From assembly GCA_049673305.1 (NCBI GenBank), contig JBATXM010000185.1, forward strand, positions 1 through 64,000: DNA of 64,000 nucleotides. Direction: 5' to 3'. This document shows positions 35,504 to 44,541 of the stretch, piece by piece. The DNA is from GCA-003244245 sp049673305. GTDB lineage: Bacteria > Actinomycetota > Actinomycetes > Mycobacteriales > Pseudonocardiaceae. The notes beneath the pieces were generated by a model, which saw only the letters and a list, made by a program, of their open reading frames with translations, searched no databases and had not been told where the DNA came from. The stretch's first letter is position 1. Every line of letters begins with the position of its first letter. Position numbers and translations under genes: made by a program.

Positions 35504-36630
35504 CAGCGACCGAGTACCGTCCTGGTCAACCGGGGCCGTACCATCCCCGCGACCACCTCGTAATGGATGGTGCCCAGCTTGTCCGCCCACTCCGCCGCAG
35601 TCGGAGCTCCGGCTTGCCCGGGGCCGAAGAAGACCACTTCAGCGCCCTCGGCGACCGGGGCGTCCCCGCAGTCGACCATCACCTGGTCCATGCACACCCT
35701 TCCCACCACCGGGCGGCGCCGGCCGGCCAGCCACACGTCCAGCTGGCCGGTGAGCAGCCGTGGTACACCGTCGGCATAACCGGCGGGGACCAACGCCAGG
35801 GTGGTCTCCCGGTGGGTATGCCAGACGTGTCCGTATGACACCCCCTCGCCGGCTGGGACGCGTTTGACCATCGCGACCTGCGAGCGCAGCGTCATCGCTG
35901 GTCGAAGATGATAACTCACTCCGGGTACCGGGGAGAGCCCGTAGACGGCAATGCCGGGACGGACCAGGTCATAGTGCAGGTCGGGCCGGGTCAACGTGGC
36001 CGCGGAGTTCGCCAGGTGCCGCAGCGGTCGCAACCCGGCATCCCGGGCCACCTGGTAGGCCTCCGCGAAGTACCGCACCTGCTGCTCGATGATCGGGTGC
36101 CCGGGATCGTCGGCATGCGCGAGGTGTGACCAGATCGCGACGACCTCGACGCCGGGGGTGGCCGCTGCGGCGTGGACCAGGCCGGGCCACTGGTGCCGGC
36201 AGGCGCCGCCGCGGGTCAGCCCGGTGTCAACCTTGAGATGCACTCGAGCGGCCCGGCCGAGCACCGCTGCGGCAGCGGCGACGGTTGCCAGTTGAGCGGT
36301 GGAGTAGATGCCGAGGTCTACCCCGGCGGCCACGCCAGCGGCGAGGTCCTCACCGGGAGCGTGCAGCCAGGCCAGCACGGGAGCCGCAATTCCGCCATGG
36401 CGCAGCGCGAGTGCTTCATCGATGCCGCACACACCCAGCGCGCTGGCTCCCGCCTGCAGCGCCGCCACGGCGACGTCAAGCGCGCCGTGGCCGTAACCAT
36501 CAGCCTTGACCACCGCCATCGTCGCGGCGCCGGACCCGGCGGCGCACCCGGCGAGGACTCCGACGTTGTGCCGGATCGCGTCGAGGTCGATCACCACTTC
36601 GGCCCGGGGACGCGGGGACAGCTCTGACAT
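35500..36630 (-). CDS. alr: Alanine racemase
   Basis: 376 residues from ATG 36630; PLP enzyme giving D-Ala for peptidoglycan. The PLP lysine is in MAVVKADGYGHGAL (about residue 39). The catalytic Tyr of the C-terminal domain is in GEGVSYGHVWHT, and VGRVCMDQVMVD is the second subunit contact. The long upstream in-frame extension to 36801 was rejected since the similarity begins at MSELSPRPRAEVVIDL. It is 11 bases after nnr. Confidence 0.96.
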   Translation of the reverse strand: MSELSPRPRAEVVIDLDAIRHNVGVLAGCAAGSGAATMAVVKADGYGHGALDVAVAALQAGASALGVCGIDEALALRHGGIAAPVLAWLHAPGEDLAAGVAAGVDLGIYSTAQLATVAAAAAVLGRAARVHLKVDTGLTRGGACRHQWPGLVHAAAATPGVEVVAIWSHLAHADDPGHPIIEQQVRYFAEAYQVARDAGLRPLRHLANSAATLTRPDLHYDLVRPGIAVYGLSPVPGVSYHLRPAMTLRSQVAMVKRVPAGEGVSYGHVWHTHRETTLALVPAGYADGVPRLLTGQLDVWLAGRRRPVVGRVCMDQVMVDCGDAPVAEGAEVVFFGPGQAGAPTAAEWADKLGTIHYEVVAGMVRPRLTRTVLGRW

Positions 36631-36641
36631 TGTGGTTATTC

Positions 36642-38120
36642 TCACACGCGGGCTGCCGAACGGAGGGCGCGGATCGCGTCGGACAGAGCTGCCTGGATCG
36701 CCGACGCGGGCGCCGGGGCGGCAGAGCTGGATGTACCGCCCTGGGCGGCGATGGCGGCGGCGAGCTCCTGGGCGTGCACTGCGGCGGCCGCTGCGGTGCA
36801 CGGCTCCAGCCCGGCGGCCAGCAACGCGCCGAGCACACCGGTGAGGACATCGCCGGAGCCCGCGGTGGCTGGCCAGGACGAGCGAGCTGGGTTCACCAGC
36901 ACCCGCCCGTCCGGCGCGGCGACGATGGTGGTGTTGCCCTTGAGCACCAGCACCGCGTCACACCGGCGAGCGGCGTCCCGGGCGGCGGTGACCCGATCGG
37001 TGCCGGGCAGCGTGCCGGTGAGCCGCTCGAACTCCCGATCGTGCGGGGTGAGGACCAGCGGGGTGCCTGGGTCACGGTGATCCGCCAGCTCGGGATACCG
37101 GGCCAACAGGGTGATCGCGTCGGCGTCAACCACCACCGGCACCCCCGCGGCCAGCACGTGGGCCAGCGCGTGGCGTCCGGCGGCGCCGGTGCCCAATCCC
37201 GGCCCGACGGCCCAGGCCTGCACCCGCCCGGCGTCACACACCGACCCGGTGGCCACCACCTCCGGCCAGCGCCCACGTACCGCGTCGGCGGCCGTGCCAG
37301 CGAAGCGCACCAGGCCCGAGGTAGCCAGCACCGCAGCTCCCGCGCAGAGCACCGCCGCCCCGGGGTAGTCCGCCGAACCCGCGGCGATCCCCACCACACC
37401 CTGGGTGTACTTGTCGCTGGTCGGGCCCGGCACCGGCCACAGCGCACCGATCTCGGCGGCGGTGAGCACCCGCAGGTCAGGCTCCCCCAGCTCGCCGAGC
37501 AACCCGATGTCCACCAGGTGCACCGGGCCGCAGCGCCAGGGGGCGAGCAGGTGCACCGGCTTGCGGGCACCGAAAGTGACCGTCTCGGTGGCGGTGACGG
37601 CGGGTCCCTGGGCAGCGCCGGTGTCCGGGTCCACCCCGGAGGGCGAGTCCACCGCGATGATCGGCACCCGGACCGCCGCCACCAGCTGAGCGGCCGCCGG
37701 GCGCAGCCCACCGCGCCCGGAGAGCCCGACGATCCCGTCCAGCACGAGGTGGGCGCGATCTGGCAGCTGGTCGGCGACCTGCCCACCGGCCCGGAGCAAC
37801 GCGGCCAGACCCTGCGGGTGGGCGCGCTGCGGGTCCAGCAGCACAGCGGTGACCGCCACCCCCCGACGGCGCAGGTACGCGCCAGCCCACAGCGTGTCCC
37901 CACCGTTGTTTCCAGCCCCGACCAGCAGCGCGACGTGCCGGCCGGACACCCCGCCGGATCGCTGCGCCAGCACCGCCGTTGCCCGGCTGGCCAGCCCGAA
38001 CGCGGCGCGGCGCATCAGGACGCTCGCCGGCACGCGCCCGAGCAGGGCGTCTTCAGCGGCGCGCACCCGGGCCACCGCCCACGCGCCCTGTGCGTGCCGG
38101 CGCGAGTTGTCACGGACCAT
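36642..38120 (-). CDS. nnr: Bifunctional NAD(P)HX epimerase / ADP-dependent dehydratase
   Basis: 492 residues. The N-terminal YjeF-type epimerase domain (1-205) has LVGAGNNGGDTLWAGAYLR and VDSPSGVDPDTGA. The C-terminal ribokinase-like dehydratase domain (about 220-470) has AVGPGLGTG, VLTPHDREFERLTG and the ADP-site WPATAGSGDVLTGVLG. Together they repair hydrated NADH and NADPH. It is the first gene of the seven-gene operon ending with tsaD. Confidence 0.95.
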   Translation of the reverse strand: MVRDNSRRHAQGAWAVARVRAAEDALLGRVPASVLMRRAAFGLASRATAVLAQRSGGVSGRHVALLVGAGNNGGDTLWAGAYLRRRGVAVTAVLLDPQRAHPQGLAALLRAGGQVADQLPDRAHLVLDGIVGLSGRGGLRPAAAQLVAAVRVPIIAVDSPSGVDPDTGAAQGPAVTATETVTFGARKPVHLLAPWRCGPVHLVDIGLLGELGEPDLRVLTAAEIGALWPVPGPTSDKYTQGVVGIAAGSADYPGAAVLCAGAAVLATSGLVRFAGTAADAVRGRWPEVVATGSVCDAGRVQAWAVGPGLGTGAAGRHALAHVLAAGVPVVVDADAITLLARYPELADHRDPGTPLVLTPHDREFERLTGTLPGTDRVTAARDAARRCDAVLVLKGNTTIVAAPDGRVLVNPARSSWPATAGSGDVLTGVLGALLAAGLEPCTAAAAAVHAQELAAAIAAQGGTSSSAAPAPASAIQAALSDAIRALRSAARV

Positions 38121-38137
38121 TGTATTTTGTGACCTCG

Positions 38138-38545
38138 CTACTCGATGGGCTCATCAGCGAGCTCACCGACTGGCACGTCTGCACTAGACCCCTGCGGACA
38201 CGTCCACGCCGGCCAACCTGGCCCGGCAGGAGTGAGTTCGCGGGGATGGTGATGACCGGGCCGGCACGTCGGCCAGACCACGGACGCACCGCTTGCCGTC
38301 CGGCACTCGAGCAGTCGATCCTGCACGAATCCGGCCGCGCTTCGAACCTGCTCGGGATCAGTCGCACCCGGATCGACCGGCAACGGCCCGAGCGTCTGGC
38401 CATCAACGATCAGCTCGGCGAGCACCTGCCCATCGTCTGCTCTCCCCACGAGACCGCCGAGCTGTGCAGCGTGACCACCGGCGACGAGGTCACGGATGAT
38501 CGGCCCAAACGAGCGCTCAACCATCGCCATGTCCGAGGACACCAT
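38138..38545 (-). CDS. Hypothetical protein
   Basis: About 135 residues. Helical ERSFGPIIRDLVAGGHAAQL and DDGQVLAELIVDGQTLGPL are followed by a C-terminal part with Cys, His and Trp (WPTCRPGHHHPRELTPAGPG). Several close ATG codons (38548, 38545, 38530) are possible; GGAG lies before the first two. It ends 17 bases before nnr and is the first accessory gene after the t6A operon. No family recognised. Confidence 0.55.
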   Translation of the reverse strand: MVSSDMAMVERSFGPIIRDLVAGGHAAQLGGLVGRADDGQVLAELIVDGQTLGPLPVDPGATDPEQVRSAAGFVQDRLLECRTASGASVVWPTCRPGHHHPRELTPAGPGWPAWTCPQGSSADVPVGELADEPIE

Positions 38546-38573
38546 CATCTCCCAGTGCTTCCCGGCCTCGGTG

Positions 38574-39017
38574 TCACCCTGCGTAAACACAGTTGACGAA
38601 CCCGTAGCCGCCCCGCGAGGGTTGGGCAACCGAGGTCCATGTCCACAGAAACGATACTTCGCTTCCAGCGTGCATCGTGTAGGTTCCGCCGCCGAACCGC
38701 TGGAAGGTCCGTGGCAGCGGACCGTGGAACTGGTAGTTCCACGGCTCGACGTGTGGGTCGTAGACATTGGCCCGGTTGTTGTCAACGTAGATCTGCGCAC
38801 TCAGTTTCACGACGCCGAATGAGGCGTTGGCCGGCGTCAGCTGAACCAACCAGGGAATGCCGGCAGTCGGCGATTGTTGAAGCGTCGCGACCGAGGCCTT
38901 GTCGTTGAAGGTGCCCATGCATGCACGCAGCTCTCCGGCGATGGCTGCGGATGGCATGACGACTAGCGCCAAGAGCACTGCGACCATACTGGCCGCCACG
39001 GCAAGAAACCGATGCAC
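38574..39017 (-). CDS. Small secreted protein
   Basis: 147 residues from GTG 39017 with GGGGGGT just upstream. A clear signal peptide (HRFLAVAASMVAVLLALVVM then PSAAIAGE, cleavage near residue 30) is followed by a beta-rich mature part (GVVKLSAQIYVDNNRANVYD, FQRFGGGTYTMHAGS, ending FVNCVYAG). Two Cys could form a disulfide. The function is unknown. It follows the lanC/lanB genes but has a 165-base gap, so membership of that cluster is uncertain. Confidence 0.75.
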   Translation of the reverse strand: MHRFLAVAASMVAVLLALVVMPSAAIAGELRACMGTFNDKASVATLQQSPTAGIPWLVQLTPANASFGVVKLSAQIYVDNNRANVYDPHVEPWNYQFHGPLPRTFQRFGGGTYTMHAGSEVSFLWTWTSVAQPSRGGYGFVNCVYAG

Positions 39018-39181
39018 AGGACCCCCCACATCGTGCGGCACATGCTCGACAGGACCGTACCGACTCGGTACTGCACAGACGTCCGCGACACCCCGCGCAG
39101 AGCTCCGCACCATCAATCCGTGATCATCTCCGAGTACGTCGGGCCGCAGCCGTGTGCTGCGCTCAGGCAACTGCGCTGTCG

Positions 39182-40441
39182 TCAGGAGAGGAGCAAGATG
39201 GCGTCCCATCGGGTGGGGACTGGTTGCGCTGGTAGCTGTCCATGATCTGCGAGGGCGAGGGCGACGCCGGCTGATCCGGTGAGCAGGCCGGGTTCATCGG
39301 AGAGCAAGCCGTGGTGCAGGTGCCGGAAGGCGAAGATGAGCTGCGGGTTGAATGCAGCGGTGACGGCTGCTGCTGCGCGGTCGCCGGTGCTACCTTGGCT
39401 GGCAATCGCGCTCTGGAGGACTCCGGCGTGTCCGTGGCACAAGGTCGGTCCTTCGACGTCCCAAAGATCTGCTGGGCGGTCGGCGAGGGATGCGATGGCG
39501 GCTTCACCGGCCGTGGTCAGCTCGGCCGTGGTCAGCTGGGGGTCTGCGAGTGCGCTGCCGGCGAGGATGAGGGCGCGGCCGATTCCGGGGGCACCGTAGC
39601 ACCAGGCGTCGCGTCGTCCGGCGCTCGGCTGAGTGGTGTCGCTGTCCAGTTCGTCGCCCGTGACGTAGGGCGCCCAGCTGTGCGCGGCGTCCGTGCGCCA
39701 GCGCAGCAGCCAGTGTGCCGCGCTCTGGATTGCTGCGCGCTGCCCAGCGACGGACCATCCGGCCGCGTGTGCTGTCGCGAGCAGGGAGACGGGACCGGCG
39801 ATGCCATGTGCCATTCCTGTGGTCGCTGCGCCGGACGGGTGGACGGTCATCGCTGAGGACTGCTCACCGGCGGGTAGCCACCAGCCGGGTCTTCTGCCGT
39901 ACTGAGTGTTGATCATCGAGGTGAGCGTGCGGAGGGCTGCGAGGAGCCCGGACTCGGCCGTGTCGTATCCGGCGGTGAGCGCTGCGAGCAGGACTCTGCC
40001 AATGCCGGCCAGTCCGTTGATCGCGTCGTACATCGGCCACGGCGTGCCCACGCCACCGGACCGTAAGTGTTCTTCGCGGCCCTGAGCGAGGTCGACGGCA
40101 CGGGCAGCCAGCCAGCGGACAGCCCGTGCGGTCACGGTCCGTTGTGAGTCGGGGTCAGGCAGGTACGCCGACCCGATGATGAGCGATGCCGCCAGTCCTC
40201 CGGGGCTGCTGAAGGTGCCCGCAGCTCCCCGGTGAGGACCTGGGTTCTGGGCGGCCGCAGTCCAGTGGCGGCGCGCTGCCTGCGCGAACACGGATTCCAC
40301 GGCGGCAAGGCGGGCGTGTAGCAGCGCGGTACCCGCCAGCCCGTTGAGGAATCCTCCCACTGGGACGGCGGCAAGGATCTTGTCGGTGTCCAGCAGCCGT
40401 TCGGCGGTCGCCAGCGCTTGCTGTCGGCTGACGCTGGTCAT
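39182..40441 (-). CDS. Lanthionine synthetase C-like cyclase (LanC)
   Basis: 419 residues with the alpha/alpha toroid of LanC. The zinc ligands are Cys281 (DAWCYGAPG), Cys335 and His336 (LCHGHAG), and the catalytic region GMAHGIAG at 210-217 is intact. It would add cysteine thiols to dehydrated residues to form thioether rings. The ATG overlaps the lanB stop by 4 bases, so both were made together. As lanB is now broken, the cyclase is probably without substrate unless another dehydratase exists. Confidence 0.9.
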   Translation of the reverse strand: MTSVSRQQALATAERLLDTDKILAAVPVGGFLNGLAGTALLHARLAAVESVFAQAARRHWTAAAQNPGPHRGAAGTFSSPGGLAASLIIGSAYLPDPDSQRTVTARAVRWLAARAVDLAQGREEHLRSGGVGTPWPMYDAINGLAGIGRVLLAALTAGYDTAESGLLAALRTLTSMINTQYGRRPGWWLPAGEQSSAMTVHPSGAATTGMAHGIAGPVSLLATAHAAGWSVAGQRAAIQSAAHWLLRWRTDAAHSWAPYVTGDELDSDTTQPSAGRRDAWCYGAPGIGRALILAGSALADPQLTTAELTTAGEAAIASLADRPADLWDVEGPTLCHGHAGVLQSAIASQGSTGDRAAAAVTAAFNPQLIFAFRHLHHGLLSDEPGLLTGSAGVALALADHGQLPAQPVPTRWDAILLLS

Positions 40442-42188
40442 GACGGGGTTGCGAGAAGATCGGCGGCCAGCGCCCGGACCATCCGTTCGGACCGCATGTC
40501 CCCGAGCAGCCGGTTGAGGTGCATGTGGATCAGTGACGACGTGCAACCGGCCCGCCGCGCCGGGTCGAGGAGTTCTCGGTAGGTGACGAGAGCACCGCGC
40601 CGGGCGCTCCAGGCCGACCGGACTGCGCCGAGGTCTGGGCCGGCGGCGACCTGATCCCGGGCCGCCCGTACTTGCGGGCGCAGGTCCAGCATGTGACGGC
40701 GGGCAGTGCGGTCGACATGGCATCCGTCCAACGCCGCCTGGTAGGCGTCAGTCATGGGTCGGGCGATGGCAGCAGCCGACAGTGCAGCGATGATCAGCCT
40801 TTGATCGTTGTCGCTGACGCTTGCCAGGATCGCCAGCGCGAGTGAGCTGTCGGCGGTGAAGACATGCTCAGCGGCGCCGATCGCGGCAGGTCCGCCGTAT
40901 CGTTCGATCTCCTGGTCATACGGTTCCACCGTGAAACCGGCCGAGCACCGCTGTCGGGTCATCTCGTGACACCATGCGGAGATAGCAGGCAGGACCCGGC
41001 TGCCGAGGGTGGCGGGGTTGCCGCAGAAGCGGGCGCGGACGTGGAGCCCGTGCTCGGGGGTGTGGTAGCGCAGCCAGAACCAGGTGTCATAGTGCCCGGC
41101 CAGGTCGTCGGCGAGGACGGCAAGACTGGGCAGGAGTAGTTCGCAGGCGGGTGTGCGAATCGCCAGGGACAGCCACCGCCCACCAGGCAGGTACAGCCCC
41201 GTGTCGCGGGCGCGTATCGCGGCGTGGCGCACCGGCGGTGGCAGAATCTCCCGTCGTGCCAGCGGCACGACCAGATCCAGGAGATGACGACCAGCGGGGC
41301 CGGGCAGCACGGCCTGGATGGCGTCCGGACCGCCGGGAGGCTCGGTCACCGCCGCCACGCCACGGCCGACGTAGCGGCGCAGCAGTTCCCGCTCATCGGC
41401 CTGGTCCACGTTGAGCGGCAGGGAGCGGTCGCCGTCGTCAACGACGATGACGTTGGGCGGGGCTGGGACAGTCTCGGTCCGCCACCTTTTCAGGACATCG
41501 AGCCAGGCGGCGCGGTCGTGTGTCGCACGGGTCAGCGTCGGCGGCAGGACCCACCGGGCCGGGGCGAGGATGGTCCGCCGGTACCGGACGCGAGGGGTGA
41601 ACGAGCCGCCGCCGGCTGGTCCCCATGACCAACCGTGCAGGGGACGACAGCCCGTGCGGCCTATGAGCTGAAGGAACCGGGCGAGCGGTGGTAGCAGGTG
41701 GGAGGCTAGTCGCGAGTACAGGATGGGGATGACCTGCCGGTCCTGACTGAACGACCACAAGATCAAGCGGTGACCGTCGGAGACCAGCAATAGATCCTCG
41801 AGCAGGAGATCGCCTGGCTCGGCAGACACTCCCACCGGGATACGCTGCGGCGCAAGCCCGGTCGGCGGGGCCAGCGTCAGGCCTTCCGCGACACGGGGAC
41901 GCGCGACGACTTCCGCGACCAGCCCCGCGTCGTCGCAGTCCTCCCGACCAATGTGGAGAAGCCCGGTAAACCGGCCAAGCGCCGTCCCTGCGTCTGGAGA
42001 CCCGCCGGGGCACACGGCCAGCCGAAGCCGCCCAGCGGAGAGGTCTTCTGGGGTGGCGGCGATGACCCGGACACACATCTCTGCCGTACGCGGCGGCGAA
42101 AGGCCAGGCTGGCTGCCCACCAGTTCGGTGATGTCAGCGTCATCGAGCACGACCTCCTTGATCCCAACCGGTCGAAGCAATTGATCTT
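40438..42188 (-). pseudogene. Class I lanthipeptide dehydratase (LanB), 5' part lost at an IS30 element
   Basis: About 580 residues survive of a protein usually near 1000. They cover the end of the glutamylation domain (VVLDDADITELVG, GDLLLEDLLLVSDGHRLIL) and the whole SpaB_C/thiopeptide-type elimination domain (HYDTWFWLRYH, EPYDQEIERYGG, SSLIHMHLNRL). The frame runs without a start straight into the IS end at about 42189. LanB uses glutamyl-tRNA to dehydrate Ser/Thr of the precursor. The missing N-terminal half is not found on the other side of the IS, so a deletion accompanied the insertion. Confidence 0.85.
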
Positions 42189-43237
42189 GGTGTAAATCCT
42201 CGGCGAAGTGTGATCGCCAAGGAGGAGCCGAGTGGCCCAGCGCAGGATGCTGACCGAGACCGACCGTGAGGAGATTTCCCGGGGGACGATCGCGGGTCTG
42301 GAGGGGCGGGTGATCGCGGCGGGGATCGGCCGAAGTCCCAGCGTGGTGTCCCGGGAGATTGCCCGGCATGGTGGCCGGGACGGTTACCGGGCCGTGGCTG
42401 CCCAGCGGGCGGCCACGGAGCGGCGGTTAAGACCCAAGACCCGCAAGCTCGACGCTGACCCCGTGCTGCGTCAGTGGGTGGTGGACAAGCTGCGCGCTGG
42501 TGGCTCTCCGGACCAGGTCGCTGGCCGGTTGCGCTATGAACACCCGGGCCAGCAGGCTGAGTGGGTGTCGCATGAGGCCATCTACACCTGGATCTACGCC
42601 CTGCCCACAGGTGAGCTGTCCCGGCTGGGGATCCTGTTGCGGACCGGGCGGACCCAGCGCCGGGCTCGCGGCCGCAGGAGCAACCCTGGTGCCCGGATCG
42701 TGGGCATGACCAGCATTGACGCCCGACCCGCCGAGGTCACCGACCGTGCTGTGCCTGGCCACTGGGAGGGCGATCTGGTGATCGGAAAGGCCGGGAAGAC
42801 CGCCATGGCCACCCTGGTCGAGCGGACCTCGCGCTACACCGTGCCCGTCGCCCTGCCCGCCGGGCGGCGCGATGCCACCACCACCTGTGACGCGCTGATC
42901 ACCACCGTGACCGCCATGCCCTCGCAGCTGGTCACGACCCTGACCTGGGACCAGGGCAGCGAAATGGCCGCCCACGCCGCGTTCACCCTGGCCACCGACG
43001 TCTCGGTGTACTTCGCCCACCCCCACTCACCCTGGGAACGCGGCACCAACGAAAACACCAACGGACTGCTGCGCGAGTACTTCCCCAAGAGCACCGAGAT
43101 CACCGACGACCAAACCTACCTCGACCGCGTGGCCACCGAACTCAACAACCGACCACGCCGTATCCTCGGCTACCGAACCCCAGCAGAAGTCTTCGCCGAC
43201 CTCCTGGCCAGCTCCATTGCTTCCACCGGTTGACACC
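42189..43237 (+). mobile_element. IS30-family insertion sequence, apparently intact
   Basis: About 1.05 kb bounded by imperfect terminal inverted repeats, GGTGTAAATC at 42189-42198 and the complement of GGTGTCAACC at 43228-43237. It contains one transposase gene. The left side abuts the truncated lanB and the right side the truncated methyltransferase. No target duplication can be seen, which fits a deletion next to the element. Exact ends are my estimate. Confidence 0.75.
42232..43233 (+). CDS. IS30-family transposase
   Basis: 333 residues from GTG 42232, preceded by AAGGAGGAG. The N-terminal helix-turn-helix (GRSPSVVSREIARHGGRDGY) binds the ends. The DDE catalytic residues lie in GHWEGDLVIGKAGK, LTWDQGSEMA and GTNENTNGLLREYFPK, the IS30 signature. 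The frame is complete, so the element may be active. The stop lies inside the right terminal repeat. Confidence 0.95.
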   Translation: MAQRRMLTETDREEISRGTIAGLEGRVIAAGIGRSPSVVSREIARHGGRDGYRAVAAQRAATERRLRPKTRKLDADPVLRQWVVDKLRAGGSPDQVAGRLRYEHPGQQAEWVSHEAIYTWIYALPTGELSRLGILLRTGRTQRRARGRRSNPGARIVGMTSIDARPAEVTDRAVPGHWEGDLVIGKAGKTAMATLVERTSRYTVPVALPAGRRDATTTCDALITTVTAMPSQLVTTLTWDQGSEMAAHAAFTLATDVSVYFAHPHSPWERGTNENTNGLLREYFPKSTEITDDQTYLDRVATELNNRPRRILGYRTPAEVFADLLASSIASTG

Positions 43238-44437
43238 GCCGACGCTTAGCGGCCGTCAGGAGCATGCCGGTGCCCGGGGATGAGATTGGCGAACCGGACG
43301 GGTAAACCTCGATCTGCGTGACCAGCCTTCGGCCAGTGTCCCAGGCACGGATTCGCTCAGTGGCTCGGCTGGCCAGTTTCTCGCTTGCAGGGCCGTACGC
43401 GCACACCCCCAGCTCGTACCAGCTGGCCTCGCCTTCTGGGCGCTTCGTCAGGTAGGCGAGGGTCTCGCCGTCCAACAACACCATGCTCCCGTAGGCCAGC
43501 GCGGGAGCGACGAGTCCATGATCACGGGAACGGGTCAGCAACCGGCAAAGACCATACGGGGCGGCCAGGAAGTAGTCCAGGTCCCCGAACCCCGTCGCCT
43601 TTTCCTTGCTGGTGGCCATCACCCCCGTCCACAGCTGCGCCGGGGTCCCACCAAGAGCGCGGCGCAGCGCATCGGCGTCGGCAGGCTGCCCGTCATCGAC
43701 CCGCAGGATCAGCTTGCCGTCCTCGTCCAGCCGGATGTTGCGCTCTGGTTGATGACCAGCACCCCGCAGTGGAATGAACCCGTCGTTCTCCACGGAGACG
43801 CTTCGCCAACCCACCCCGTGGCGTTCCAGGGCGACTGACCGAGTCAGGCCCCGGATGCGCAGCGGGACGACGATCCGCCCAGCCGGGGCGAGTTGCTCCA
43901 GCCACGCCGGGGGGAGGTCCCACGCACCCGCAGTCACGATAATCCGGTCAAAAGGCGCGGCAGCCGGGTAACCATCCGCACCATCGCCGCAGATTACCTG
44001 CACCCCTGCGTACCCGGCGGCAGTCAGGTTCCACTGTGCGCACTCGGTCACATCCTCGTCGATGTCGACCGTGGTCACTTCCCCCCAGGGGCGACAAGGT
44101 GAGTCAGCAGCGCCGCGTTGTAACCGGTGCCGGCACCGATCTCCAGCACTCGGTGTCCCGGGCGCACCTCCAACTGCTGCAGCATCCCGGCTACCGTCCC
44201 CGCCGCCGACGCCGAGCTGACAGGCACACCCTCGGAGTCCCGATGCGTCACAACATTGCCTTGAGAGTAGGCATTCTCGATGGGGACGCCAGGCAGGAAC
44301 AGGTGTCGCGGCACGGTACGCATCGCGTCCTCGACCGCAGCCGTACGGAACGGCTCCCACTCACACAGCTCATCGACCAGCCTGCCACGAAGCTCGGCCG
44401 CGAGGTCAGTGACAGTGCTGGTTCCCTCGGTCATCAT
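43238..44437 (-). pseudogene. FxLD-type lanthipeptide O-methyltransferase, frameshifted and 3'-truncated
   Basis: The N-terminal PCMT-like part (DAMRTVPRHLFLPGVPIENA, VLEIGAGTGYNAALLTHLV) is read from ATG 44437 until a TGA at about 44075. The rest (VTTVDIDEDVTECAQWNLTA, FIPLRGAGHQPERNIRL, ELGVCAYGPASEKL) continues in another frame. The break is at a run of six C (44081-44086); a seventh would restore APGGEVTTVDID. The 3' end is cut by the IS30 element after LLTAAKRR. Enzymes of this type methylate an Asp of the modified precursor to give isoaspartate in class I lanthipeptides. Confidence 0.82.
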
Positions 44438-44469
44438 TCAGCCTTCACATTGTCCTTGACATCACTCAC
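44434..44469 (-). CDS. Eleven-codon ORF coupled to the methyltransferase start
   Basis: GTG 44469 follows GGAGG at ideal distance and encodes MSDVKDNVKAE, stopping at TGA within the ATGATGA that starts the methyltransferase. It may be a translational-coupling leader or the remains of a deleted precursor gene. Too short to judge by protein similarity. Confidence 0.35.
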   Translation of the reverse strand: MSDVKDNVKAE

Positions 44470-44541
44470 GTTCTGAAACCTCCAGGAAAGATCATGATCT
44501 CACGGTTGAGTTGCCGATACGGGGCCTCGTGACGCGCCGGC

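Noticed and set aside
36630..38132. 500-codon + strand frame opposite nnr
   Set aside because: Complete antisense of a conserved gene, His/Arg/Pro-rich without structure; a GC shadow.
43170..43237. Reading the methyltransferase on through to 43170 as a genuine longer C-terminus
   Set aside because: The last codons lie inside the IS30 element; the second copy (46235-46850) shows a different native end.
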